From: an uncultured Lysobacterales bacterium
Lineage (GTDB): Bacteria; Pseudomonadota; Gammaproteobacteria; Xanthomonadales; SZUA-36
DNA: 35,456 nucleotides
Assembly: GCA_937927755.1 (NCBI GenBank)
Contig: CALBDB010000039.1
Span: forward strand, 1-35,456
Reading direction: 5' to 3'
Shown here: piece after piece, positions 1 through 8,241 of the stretch
Position numbering within the stretch: the first letter of the stretch is position 1
Layout of the letters: the number at the start of each line of letters is the position of its first letter
The notes under the pieces: generated by a model
Database searches by the model: none
What the model was told of the DNA's origin: nothing
Seen by the model: the letters and a program-made list of their open reading frames with translations, nothing else
Position numbers and translations under genes: made by a program

Positions 1-227
1 CCGGTCTTGGCCTGGGTGGGTTCGGCGATCTCGCGGGTTGAACGGCCCACATCCACCACCACTGTCTTGAGCAGGGCGGTCAGATCGTCGTACTTGATGG
101 TAAATTTGGAGGTGTTGTCAAACCCCTGGAATGGCTCAGGAACTTCTGACTCCGCAGCTTGTGCTGTAAAGCTCATGGTCAGCAACCCCGTGAGGATAAA
201 CGCAGCCGATCGGATCTTTATGTACAT
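1..227 (-). CDS. DUF547 domain-containing exported protein, N-terminal part only
   Basis: Reading leftwards from an ATG at 227, the frame is open to the window edge, giving about 75 residues of the N-terminus. It starts with a basic n-region and a hydrophobic stretch ending in a TAQAA-type signal peptidase site. The mature part (FQGFDNTSKFTIKYDDLTAL, then VDVGRSTREIAEPTQAKTG) matches the usual opening of DUF547 proteins, including the conserved R-S-x-R and QAKTG segments. An AAGGA Shine-Dalgarno lies about 7 bases upstream. The family has no firm biochemical role; members are exported proteins of proteobacteria. The C-terminus lies outside the window. The family call rests on motif memory over a short segment. 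Confidence 0.75.
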   Translation of the reverse strand, partial: MYIKIRSAAFILTGLLTMSFTAQAAESEVPEPFQGFDNTSKFTIKYDDLTALLKTVVVDVGRSTREIAEPTQAKT

Positions 228-518
228 AGTTATTCCTTGTGACAATAGATTATTACAGCATAAAACCCTTTAATTGGATAGACATGGTTCGGCCGATAGC
301 GGTTTGAAGAGAGATATACGCGATAAATTCCACTAAACCGGGTTCGTCGTTGGAGTTGAAACAGGACGTGAATTCCTCAATCATCGCCTTGTGTATAAAA
401 TACTGATCATGGGAGATGTATCTGCTAGTCTGGTAGAGCGTGTTTTTTTATCCGGTTTGCAATGGGGTAAAGTCTTGCCTCGGCGAATTTTGACAACATT
501 TTGGGAAGATCAATCAGA

Positions 519-989
519 ATGAAATCCTTTTTAAAAATAGCGATAAGGCCGTTGTTGTGCGGAATTGCTGTAATGCTGTTTGCATTACAGCCTCTTCAGG
601 CTGATGAGCCTGTGAATGTTAGCGATATGAAAGATTGTCGCGAGTTCAAGGCGGATGCTGAGCGTCTGCTTTGTTACGACACGGTTGCCAATGGCGGGGT
701 CTTCAACCAGCAGCAACTGGAGCAGGTCCAGGTCGAGAATTTTGGCAGCAAGGAGAAGCAGACAGAAATCTCGGTTGACAAGATAGGTACAACAATTGTG
801 CGTGTACAGAAGGACGTCAACGGTCTCCGCTACTTTGTTACATCCGAAGGTCAGGTCTGGAAGCAGAGCAACAGGGGCAGCTTCAATTCAGGGGCTCCGT
901 TTGAGGTTGTAATAGAGGAAGGCATGATGGGTTCTTTCTTCATGACCAACGATGATGGACGGTCAATCCGCGTCAAGCGGGTGAAGTAA
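519..989 (+). CDS. Small exported protein of unknown function
   Basis: A 156-residue protein. I chose the ATG at 519 over the in-frame TTG at 501 because GGAAG lies about 10 bases upstream and the ATG gives a clean signal peptide (MKSFLKIAIRPLLCGIAVMLFAL, cleaved near LQADE). The mature protein begins with a short segment, DCREFKADAERLLCYD, that recurs at the start of many small gammaproteobacterial periplasmic proteins and carries two cysteines that could form a disulfide. The rest is mostly hydrophilic and beta-like, ending in SIRVKRVK. No catalytic motif is visible. The esterase gene follows after 5 bases, so the two are probably co-transcribed. I do not recognise a function. Confidence 0.8.
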   Translation: MKSFLKIAIRPLLCGIAVMLFALQPLQADEPVNVSDMKDCREFKADAERLLCYDTVANGGVFNQQQLEQVQVENFGSKEKQTEISVDKIGTTIVRVQKDVNGLRYFVTSEGQVWKQSNRGSFNSGAPFEVVIEEGMMGSFFMTNDDGRSIRVKRVK

Positions 990-994
990 AAGTT

Positions 995-1774
995 ATGCGG
1001 CGGGGCGTTCTGAAACGGCAGATATGCCTGTTGCAGGTCTCGATGCTACTGGCAGTAACTGCGGTTGCTGATGAAGGCAGCCTGGGTGACAACCAGCGTA
1101 TAGCCAGTAATCATCTGGGCTATGAACTGCAATACAGGGTCTATCGGCCAACCGCCACATCGGCCGAAGATAAATTACCCAGTCTTTATGTGACAGACGG
1201 TCAATGGTACCTGTCCCAGGGGAATTTCAAGTCCATCCTGGACCAGGCTATCGATACAGGTGTTATCGAACCGGTATTGGTGATTTTCCTGGATAGCAGG
1301 AATCCCGATAAGCTGGAGGAAAACCGCCGTAATTCACAATTTATGTGCAGTACCGATTTCGCTTCTTTCTTTGCCGCAGAGTTCATTCCAACCATCAGCC
1401 GGGAACAGCCTGTAAGCTCAACACGTGAGGATCGCGCAATTATGGGCCTGTCGTTTGGCGGGTTGAACAGCGCCTGTTTTGGCCTGATGCTGCCGAAATT
1501 GTTCTCGGGGATCATCATGCAGTCACCAGCAAGCGGTAAGCATGTCGATGTCGTGCGTGAATTGTACGAGGAAAGAGATGTTTTACCGCTCAAGATGTTT
1601 ATGAGTGTTGGTACGAAAAATGACAATTTACGTGCAGCGAAGCGCTTCAGGGACAGCCTGGAAGACAAGGGTTATGACCTGACCTTTATCAAGGTAAAAG
1701 AGGGGCACGATTGGCAAAACTGGGGACCGCTGCTGGATGATGTCCTGCTGACTTTTTACAGAAAGCCGGAATAA
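995..1774 (+). CDS. Exported alpha/beta-hydrolase, esterase D/enterochelin esterase type
   Basis: A 259-residue protein of the putative esterase family (Fes/esterase D fold). An N-terminal signal-like segment (about residues 8-25, ending AVADEG) predicts export. The nucleophile elbow is GLSFGG with Ser153, and the catalytic His is probably His238 in EGHDWQNW near the C-terminus. Asp210 in the GTKND turn is a reasonable acid residue. The substrate cannot be read from sequence: relatives hydrolyse siderophore esters, S-formylglutathione or carbohydrate esters. The start follows the preceding stop by 5 bases with only a weak GAAG upstream, which fits translational coupling. It converges on the GTPase genes, with 12 bases between the stops. 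Confidence 0.85.
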   Translation: MRRGVLKRQICLLQVSMLLAVTAVADEGSLGDNQRIASNHLGYELQYRVYRPTATSAEDKLPSLYVTDGQWYLSQGNFKSILDQAIDTGVIEPVLVIFLDSRNPDKLEENRRNSQFMCSTDFASFFAAEFIPTISREQPVSSTREDRAIMGLSFGGLNSACFGLMLPKLFSGIIMQSPASGKHVDVVRELYEERDVLPLKMFMSVGTKNDNLRAAKRFRDSLEDKGYDLTFIKVKEGHDWQNWGPLLDDVLLTFYRKPE

Positions 1775-1786
1775 AGCGCACGTGGT

Positions 1787-3136
1787 TCAGACCGCGCCCT
1801 TAAGTTTACCCATAATTTCGTTGCGCGCGGACCTGAGGATTGAGTCCTGGTCCAGCGAACCCAGGATTTCATTGATCGTGTCCTTGGGTCCTTCAGAGCC
1901 CCAGGACTTGCCCTTGGCAAACCATGATTCCGCCGCCCTGCCTGTGACGTAGGTGGCATACCAGGCCAATGTCCCCTGAGCACCGGCGGTCAGCGCTGCA
2001 GACATACCTGCACTGATGGTTTTCATGGCGGCAGAAACCATGTTCACGCCCCAGTATGCTCCCATTAACAACAGCAATTGCGCGGAAATGGTCAGCAGCA
2101 GCTTACTGGCTTCTCGTTTTGACAGTTGGAAGCCGTATATATTTCCAAGGTGTATTACCATTGCAACATCGGTACCGGCAGCGGCCAGCAAGTCAGCAAC
2201 GGGAATGGGATTCACCGCCACGACGACACCCTTGGCAATGCAGTAATTCCCGATGACCTTCTCAGCAATGGTTTTTCTCGCCTGCACAATTTTTGTTGCT
2301 ATGCGGTTGTCAAGTTCAGACGTGAAGAGGGCTGCGTTCAACGCAGCAAGTGTCTTGCCATCCTTCTCCAGGATACGCCAGAGCCGGGCTTTCAGCCGGC
2401 CGATATCGGGTTTGCGCGGGCGCTCGGCTGGAAACTCCCTGCCCGTCGCGTCGACGCGGATCAGCTGTTCCGGCCTGGGGTCTGCACTGGCGGCCAGGAT
2501 ATTCTCATCGTCCAGGAATCCCGCACAACGCGCTCGCAGGTGCCCCAATAATGTCTCCAGTTCGTCACGGTTGTAGCGGTCTGATTTATTCAGCACCAGC
2601 AGCAACGGCATGTTACGCCCGGCCAGGCTGCGAACAGCCTTGAATTCCGTCTCCGTCAGGTCGCCTTCGCAGACCACCAGGACAATATCCGACATCCGGG
2701 CTATTGAACGGGCCAGTTCTTCGCGCGCCTCCCCTTCCAGTTCATCTATACCGGGTGTGTCGATCAATAAGACATGGTCTGAACTAGCCGTATCCCACTG
2801 GCTGCGCTGCTGGACCAGTGTTTCACCATGCAACGGGCTGGTTGAAAATGCCTTGCGGCCCAGTAATGCATTCAGCAGCGAGGATTTTCCTGTGCCGACA
2901 CGCCCGAATGCCGCAATGTGAATTTCACCATGCTGCAGTTTCTCGGAGATGGCCTCCATCTCTGAGAACTCCTGGAACAATTCCTGCCGGACTGCTGATG
3001 GGACACTGGTATCGGTCAGCAGGGTCTGAATTTGCTGGTTGGCATTGAGCAGGTGCTGATCAGGGTTTTTTGTCTTTTCCTTTTTCAGCCAGGGCAAGTT
3101 TTGCAAAACGGACTGCACCTGTTTCAAGATTGTCAT
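1787..3136 (-). CDS. Era-like GTPase with C-terminal DUF697-type hydrophobic domain
   Basis: A 449-residue protein. The GTPase core shows G1 GRVGTGKS (78-85), G3 DTPGID (126-131) and G4 NKSD (183-186), as in the TrmE/Era/Septin-like class. After residue 285 the protein turns hydrophobic, with a VAVNPIPVADLLAAAGTD segment and amphipathic or membrane-associating helices typical of DUF697/YcjF-type tails. No dynamin-type stalk is evident. The start is well supported by GAGGAG 7 bases upstream. It begins inside the end of the upstream GTPase gene, with a 77-base overlap in another frame, so it is the second gene of a coupled pair. The role is unknown; such GTPases are generally linked to envelope or stress functions without proof. 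Confidence 0.85.
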   Translation of the reverse strand: MTILKQVQSVLQNLPWLKKEKTKNPDQHLLNANQQIQTLLTDTSVPSAVRQELFQEFSEMEAISEKLQHGEIHIAAFGRVGTGKSSLLNALLGRKAFSTSPLHGETLVQQRSQWDTASSDHVLLIDTPGIDELEGEAREELARSIARMSDIVLVVCEGDLTETEFKAVRSLAGRNMPLLLVLNKSDRYNRDELETLLGHLRARCAGFLDDENILAASADPRPEQLIRVDATGREFPAERPRKPDIGRLKARLWRILEKDGKTLAALNAALFTSELDNRIATKIVQARKTIAEKVIGNYCIAKGVVVAVNPIPVADLLAAAGTDVAMVIHLGNIYGFQLSKREASKLLLTISAQLLLLMGAYWGVNMVSAAMKTISAGMSAALTAGAQGTLAWYATYVTGRAAESWFAKGKSWGSEGPKDTINEILGSLDQDSILRSARNEIMGKLKGAV

Positions 3137-4520
3137 TCAACATCTCCTCAAAGGCTTTGGCTGCCGGGTAGGGGCGCAATTCACCCCGACTGGCAAGTGT
3201 TTCTGCTGCGGCGCGCCCAAGACTGTCGAAAATCATACCGTAGGCCACGGCATGGACCAGGCCGCCGGTCAGTGTTCCCGCCCCCGGAAATGCCTTGAGT
3301 GCATTGCCGGTGATGGCCAGTGTTATCGCGGTCAGTTTTTTTACCTTTCCACCGGCAAGGTGCAGGAACGCCTCGATCTCTACGTCTTTCACCGAAACCC
3401 CGTAAAGCTCACACAGTGCCTGGACCAGGCGCGTGGCCAACAGGCCCTGGATAATCAGATCTGAACCAGGGGCGACCGCTGCGAGTGCGCCGATGACGGC
3501 TCGCTTCGAATATTTCTGTACCAGTTCGGACGCCTGTTGTTCCCGGTGGAGGTCGCGGGCCTGCTCTAGCTTTTCTGTAGCAAGCAACAGTACCGCGCTA
3601 TCCCGAAGTTGTTCCATTAACTCGTGGTTGCCATCCAGCTTGCGTTGCAGGGCATTTCTAAGTGGTTCAATGTTTTTTGTGCGATCCCGGGTAACGGTTT
3701 CCTCGCTGCCATCGCTCAACAGCCTGACTACTTCCTCGTGGCCGCCGGTCTGGATAAATACGACGTCACCACGGTTGATACCAGTGCGTTGGGTGATGCT
3801 TTCAGCAATGGTCTGAGCTTCAGCGGCGGAAAAGCGGTCAACCTTGTTGAGTGCCACTACCAGTGGTTTCTGCATGGAAAGCAGGCTTTTCAGTTGCTCC
3901 ATCTGGCTGCGCGTGATGTCGCTGTCGCAGAGCAGTACCACCAAATGGGCGCGGCGTGCCTCCTCGAGAATCACGGGATTACTCTCAAGATTGAAACCCG
4001 GCAGATCGGCAATTATGACTGCATCCCCGGAACCGGCTTGCCAACGGTAATGTATCACTTCGTGAGTGGTTCCACCCCTGGGGTCGCTTTCCATATCCGC
4101 CTGCGGCAGCAAGGCCTTGACGAGGCTGCTCTTACCGGTGCTGATTTCACCAAAAATTGCGATGTATACTTCACCGCTTTGTTTGCGCCGATTTTGTTCC
4201 TTTATCTCTGCAATAGCGTCACTGACATCTACACCGGCGCTTGCAGATTCGACCAGGTCTTCCTGCAGGGACACGGGATCAAGGGGCCTGGTTTCGGGGG
4301 CGGGTTTTTTACCAGCCGGCTTCAGCCAGCGCCACGACAGCCAGAGCGTGGCAGCGGAAACCGTCGTAAGTAACAGTACGTAGGCAAGCTGTAACCAGGA
4401 TGGCGCTTCACGCAGACGCTGCCACACCGACAATGCCGTATCAGTCGCCAACAACAAAAGGAACAGCGTCACAACTGCCACCAGCGATAAGGCAATGATC
4501 AATAGTATTCGAACCTGCAT
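3060..4520 (-). CDS. Membrane-anchored Era-like GTPase with DUF697-type domain
   Basis: A 486-residue protein starting at the ATG at 4520, preceded by GGAGG with a 5-base spacer; a longer in-frame reading lacks such a site. Two N-terminal membrane helices (about residues 5-25 and 44-62) are followed by a linker and a GTPase domain with G1 GEISTGKS (124-131), candidate G2 Thr151/152, G3 DLPGFN (172-177) and G4 NKVD (225-228). The C-terminal third contains VAPGSDLIIQGLLATRLVQALCELYG and further hydrophobic helices of DUF697 type. It is the first gene of the pair and resembles its partner in order of domains, but only it has the membrane anchor. The pair may work together at the inner membrane; this is inference from linkage. 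Confidence 0.85.
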   Translation of the reverse strand: MQVRILLIIALSLVAVVTLFLLLLATDTALSVWQRLREAPSWLQLAYVLLLTTVSAATLWLSWRWLKPAGKKPAPETRPLDPVSLQEDLVESASAGVDVSDAIAEIKEQNRRKQSGEVYIAIFGEISTGKSSLVKALLPQADMESDPRGGTTHEVIHYRWQAGSGDAVIIADLPGFNLESNPVILEEARRAHLVVLLCDSDITRSQMEQLKSLLSMQKPLVVALNKVDRFSAAEAQTIAESITQRTGINRGDVVFIQTGGHEEVVRLLSDGSEETVTRDRTKNIEPLRNALQRKLDGNHELMEQLRDSAVLLLATEKLEQARDLHREQQASELVQKYSKRAVIGALAAVAPGSDLIIQGLLATRLVQALCELYGVSVKDVEIEAFLHLAGGKVKKLTAITLAITGNALKAFPGAGTLTGGLVHAVAYGMIFDSLGRAAAETLASRGELRPYPAAKAFEEMLNDNLETGAVRFAKLALAEKGKDKKP

Positions 4521-4656
4521 AGAAACCTCCCTGACCAACGCTATTCTAGGAATTTCATTGCGAAAGGAATAGTGACAAAAGTATGGAGACGCTTCGACAG
4601 GGTTAGGGTATCCTTGCCTGCCGCAGTACAATCACTTTTTTGGCAGGGCATTGAGC

Positions 4657-6621
4657 ATGGACATGTTGGAAGCATACAGGATAAATGGAACACTGGAGGC
4701 GCTCGAAGCCTGGATTCCAAAGGACGTAGAGAAAGTAAAGCTCGCCCTTGATGACTTTCTGAACAAGCATGACCTCGATAAGCGGGCCTTGTTCTTGCTG
4801 GCACGTTGTCATCTGCTTTGTGATGAGACGGAAAAAGCCAAAGATACGCTTCAGGTGCTGGTCAGGAGTCACCCGGGCCATATTTCTGCAAAAGTTGAAT
4901 TGGCAAAGATTCTCTTCGGGCAGGGCGATACGACAGCAGCGATCAAACTGTTGAGGGAAGCGACCAATGCCGACCCCGTCTATCACGATAACTGGCGCTT
5001 GCTTGGCGAATATCTGGAGCATGATGAACAGCACCAGGAGAGCAAGGAAGCCCTCGCGCAATACGATATGATCAAGGCGTTTAACGCTGTATTGCAGCAA
5101 GCACAGCAGGAATTGAACAATGGTAATTTTGAAATGGCGGACAAAATGTGCCGGCAATTGCTGCAAAAGGTGCCCAATGAAATTCGGACACTCAGGTTAC
5201 TAGCTCGCATTGCCAGGCACTTTCATTACTTTGAAGTCAGTACATCTATTTTGACAGACTGCGTTAAATCCAGGCCCGACGATGTAGCCCTGGGGTTTGA
5301 ACTGGCGGGCTCGCTGCTGGCTAACAGGCGCTTTCAACAAGCACTTGAACAATGTAACCGGCTTATCGAACTCGCTCCTGAGAATATTGACACCTACGAA
5401 CTTAAAGCAGAGGTGTTGTTTAACCTTGGGCAATACGAAGAGACGATCGCAATTTATCGTGAATTGACAGAGGTACATGAAATGAGCGAACTGTGCCTGG
5501 TCCCTCTGGGTAAAGTGCTGAAAACCGTGGGGAATACGGAAGAAGCGATCTCTTGTTTTCACAAGGCAACCAAGAGTGAACTAACGCGGGGCCAGGCATT
5601 CTGGGAATTGGCAAACCTGAAAACCTACCGGTTTACCGATGAAGAAATTGCTTCGATGCAAAGTTTGGAAATGGCGGATGACACCCCGGCTATGGACAAA
5701 GTTCTTATCCGGTTCGCGTTGGGCAAGGCAATGGAGGATCAAAAACAGTTCGCAGAGAGTTTCGAACATTATCAAGCTGCAAACAGGGGCTACCTGGAAA
5801 TTCGCCCCGTCCAATACGCCAGCCGGACCGCCAGCCTGAAGTCTTTTTTCAACGCTGAATATTTTTCAGGCAAGAATGAGAAGGGTAATACTACCAACGC
5901 GCCGATTTTTGTCGTGGGCCTGCCACGAAGTGGATCAACCCTGGTGGAGCAAATCCTGACCTGTCACAGCATGGTCGATGCAACGACCGAGTTAAACGAG
6001 ATCACTTCGATAGCCCGCGAACTGAGTATGTCAAATTCACCAGGCGGGGCACAGTACCCCCAATCAATGGCCGGGCTGGAAGCCAATGAAATTCAGGGCC
6101 TTGCACAACGGTATCTTGATTTCGTGCAGCCAATGAGACAGCAGGCGGCACATTTTGTCGATAAACAACCCGATAATTTTCATCACATCGGTTTGATTAA
6201 AACACTCTTCCCCAACGCCAAAATTATTGATATCAGGCGTGATCCGATGGCGAGTGGCTGGAGCTTATATAGTCAGTTCTTTGCGGAAAGTTTCCGGTTC
6301 TCCTACGATCTGGCAACAATCGGACAATACTATAACGACTATATTGAGTTGATGGATCATTGGCACGCCGTGTTGCCTGGGCAAATTTTGACCGTCAGCT
6401 ATGAAGAACTGGTTTCCGATTTGTCCACCGCCGTTGAAAGCATGCTGCAGTACTGCGGCCTGGAGTTTGAACCGGCCTGTCTTGACTTTCATAAGAACAG
6501 GCGCGCGGTGGCGACACCAAGTTCCGAGCAGGTCCGCCAGGCACTTTATGTCAAGGCGATTGATCACTGGAAGAACTACGACGAATTTCTCACGCCGCTG
6601 AAACAGGTCATTGGCAGGTAG
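4657..6621 (+). CDS. Tetratricopeptide-repeat sulfotransferase (first of two)
   Basis: A 654-residue protein. The first 400 residues are helical and contain several TPR-like units, for example ALFLLARCHLLCDETEKAKDTLQVLVRSHPG and TYELKAEVLFNLGQYEETIAIYREL. The C-terminal part is a sulfotransferase domain of the Sulfotransfer_3 type. The 5'-phosphosulfate loop is IFVVGLPRSGSTLVEQIL (about 418-435) and the 3'-phosphate-binding segment is IDIRRDPMASGWSLY (about 524-538). Such enzymes move sulfate from PAPS to an acceptor; this architecture is common in marine proteobacteria and recalls tyrosylprotein sulfotransferases, but the acceptor is unknown. I prefer the ATG at 4657, with AGGG 8 bases upstream, over the TTG at 4651. 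No signal peptide, so cytoplasmic. A paralogue follows 62 bases downstream. Confidence 0.88.
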   Translation: MDMLEAYRINGTLEALEAWIPKDVEKVKLALDDFLNKHDLDKRALFLLARCHLLCDETEKAKDTLQVLVRSHPGHISAKVELAKILFGQGDTTAAIKLLREATNADPVYHDNWRLLGEYLEHDEQHQESKEALAQYDMIKAFNAVLQQAQQELNNGNFEMADKMCRQLLQKVPNEIRTLRLLARIARHFHYFEVSTSILTDCVKSRPDDVALGFELAGSLLANRRFQQALEQCNRLIELAPENIDTYELKAEVLFNLGQYEETIAIYRELTEVHEMSELCLVPLGKVLKTVGNTEEAISCFHKATKSELTRGQAFWELANLKTYRFTDEEIASMQSLEMADDTPAMDKVLIRFALGKAMEDQKQFAESFEHYQAANRGYLEIRPVQYASRTASLKSFFNAEYFSGKNEKGNTTNAPIFVVGLPRSGSTLVEQILTCHSMVDATTELNEITSIARELSMSNSPGGAQYPQSMAGLEANEIQGLAQRYLDFVQPMRQQAAHFVDKQPDNFHHIGLIKTLFPNAKIIDIRRDPMASGWSLYSQFFAESFRFSYDLATIGQYYNDYIELMDHWHAVLPGQILTVSYEELVSDLSTAVESMLQYCGLEFEPACLDFHKNRRAVATPSSEQVRQALYVKAIDHWKNYDEFLTPLKQVIGR

Positions 6622-6683
6622 GACCTTAGACTTGGATTTGGTAGGCTGCATGAGAAATCGGAGATTGACCCAGGTTGCCGGCA

Positions 6684-8210
6684 ATGAGTAAAAAACCGCG
6701 TAAAGTCAAAAATAAGCTTAACAAGACGGTCAAGGCAAGGCAGTCTGTTTCGAGCCAGCAAAATATGCGCTTGCAGCAAGCTATTCATGCCCATTCAGCG
6801 GGTAATGCGGCATTTGCCGAAGCGGAGTACCGGGCCCTGATCGCTGAAAAAATCAGAACGCCCCAGATCTACAGTAACCTGGCCCTGCTCTGTGCCCAGT
6901 CAGGGCGCCGGGCAGAGGCCGAGGACCTGTGGAAAAAAGCACTTGCCGTTGATCCCCGCTTTCTTGATGCGCGGATGAACCTGGCTGACAGCTATCAGCA
7001 AAGAGGAAGTATTGAGCAGGCGATCGGCCAGTATCAACGTGTTCTCTCCGATCAAAAGAATTTTGTCATTGCCAGGTACTTATTGGCTAACCTGCAGAAA
7101 GCACAAGGAAAACTGGAAGACGCAGCAAGCAACTACAGGCAGATCATGGCCCTGCAGCCTGAATATACCCAGGCCCACTTTACTTATTCTGGCATACACA
7201 AATACAGGGATGAGGCCGACCCGCACATCAGTTCGATGCTGAGCCTGTATCATCAGGGTGACCTGAAGAACGAGGGCAAAATCCATCTTGCATTTGCCCT
7301 GGCCAAGGCCTTCGAGGATATTGGTGATTACCCCCGGGCGTTCGGCTACCTGCAGACGGGTAATGACCTCAGGTCCGCCGAGTCCCATTACGATATCGAA
7401 AGTGACCGACAACTCATTCAGAGTATTATCGATGTCTTCAGTAGTGATGCCATCTCAGGTGTAAAAATCGATGCCGGGGAATCTGACAGGCCCATTTTTA
7501 TCGTCGGTATGCCCCGCTCCGGCACATCCCTGGTGGAGAAGATCTTAGCCAGCCATTCCGATGTCCACGGTGCGGGTGAGTTGGATTATATCTTTTCGCT
7601 TGGTACGCGGCTTTTCCTGAAAGAGTCGGCTGACTACCTATTCAAATCGCTGGATTCCTACCCGGCAAGCAGGTTTGAAACAATGGGCAGGACTTATCTT
7701 GAACAAATCAACGTGCTGAACAGCCAGGCTCCCCGTATCACGGACAAGATGCCATTCAACATGATGATGGTGGGCTTGATCAAAATTGCGCTGCCCAACG
7801 CAAAAATCATTCACTGCGTCAGGGATGCAAAAGATACCTGTTTGTCCATCTTCAAACAGAACTTTACGACCGGGAATTACCGGTTTGCTTATAACCTGAA
7901 GACCGTAGCCCAGTTCCACAACCAGTACCGGATGTTGATGCAGCACTGGCACGAGGTCATGCCCGGTGAGATTTATGATATCAGCTACGAATCACTTACA
8001 CGCAACCCCGAGCATGAAATCAGGGCGCTGCTGTCAGCCTGCGATCTGGATTTTCAGCAAAGTTGTGTCAATTTTGAGAAAAGCGATGCAATTGTCAAAA
8101 CCGCGAGTGCATTCCAGGTCCGTCAGCCCATGTATACGAGTTCGGTCAAGCTGTGGGAAAGTTACCGGGAGTTCCTGGGTCCGATGCTTGATGAATTAGA
8201 GCAGAGCTAA
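6684..8210 (+). CDS. Tetratricopeptide-repeat sulfotransferase (second of two)
   Basis: A 508-residue protein with a very basic N-terminal tail (MSKKPRKVKNKLNKTVKARQ), then TPR units (for example QIYSNLALLCAQSGRRAEAEDLWKKALAVDP) and a sulfotransferase domain. The PAPS loop is IFIVGMPRSGTSLVEKIL (about 271-288) and the 3'-phosphate segment is IHCVRDAKDTCLSIFKQNF. The domain plan matches the upstream gene, with fewer TPR units, so the two are probably ancient tandem duplicates rather than recent copies. The ATG at 6684 has AGG 9 bases upstream; an in-frame TTG slightly upstream has no site. Acceptor unknown: a peptide, a polysaccharide or a small molecule are all possible. Confidence 0.87.
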   Translation: MSKKPRKVKNKLNKTVKARQSVSSQQNMRLQQAIHAHSAGNAAFAEAEYRALIAEKIRTPQIYSNLALLCAQSGRRAEAEDLWKKALAVDPRFLDARMNLADSYQQRGSIEQAIGQYQRVLSDQKNFVIARYLLANLQKAQGKLEDAASNYRQIMALQPEYTQAHFTYSGIHKYRDEADPHISSMLSLYHQGDLKNEGKIHLAFALAKAFEDIGDYPRAFGYLQTGNDLRSAESHYDIESDRQLIQSIIDVFSSDAISGVKIDAGESDRPIFIVGMPRSGTSLVEKILASHSDVHGAGELDYIFSLGTRLFLKESADYLFKSLDSYPASRFETMGRTYLEQINVLNSQAPRITDKMPFNMMMVGLIKIALPNAKIIHCVRDAKDTCLSIFKQNFTTGNYRFAYNLKTVAQFHNQYRMLMQHWHEVMPGEIYDISYESLTRNPEHEIRALLSACDLDFQQSCVNFEKSDAIVKTASAFQVRQPMYTSSVKLWESYREFLGPMLDELEQS

Positions 8211-8224
8211 TACAAGCTAACCAG

Positions 8225-8241
8225 GCCGGTTTCAAACCGGC
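8225..8241. terminator. Hairpin between convergent sulfotransferase genes
   Basis: GCCGGTT-TCA-AACCGGC is a perfect 7-bp stem with a 3-base loop. It lies just after the stop of the TPR-sulfotransferase gene and covers the last codons of the convergent gene, whose TGA sits in the loop. There is no T-run on either side, so the termination role is inferred from position only. Confidence 0.4.

Noticed and set aside
430-445. CTGGTAGAGCGTG resembles a tRNA D-arm
   Set aside because: No acceptor stem, anticodon arm or T-arm can be built around it at tRNA spacing.
1201-1668. A 155-codon minus-strand open frame inside the esterase gene
   Set aside because: It is antisense to a gene with a catalytic serine and histidine in frame; no motif or ribosome site supports it.
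3624-4373. A 249-codon open frame on the plus strand inside the membrane-anchored GTPase gene
   Set aside because: It lies wholly opposite a gene with clear GTPase motifs, has no ribosome site or recognisable domain, and its composition follows from the complementary coding strand.
1787-4520. The GTPase pair as a bacterial dynamin or an antiphage system
   Set aside because: Proteins of 449 and 486 residues show no dynamin stalk or paddle, and no nuclease, toxin or other defence gene is adjacent.
6265-6684. A 139-codon minus-strand open frame across the end of the first TPR-sulfotransferase
   Set aside because: It is antisense to the sulfotransferase domain and shows no domain or start signal of its own.
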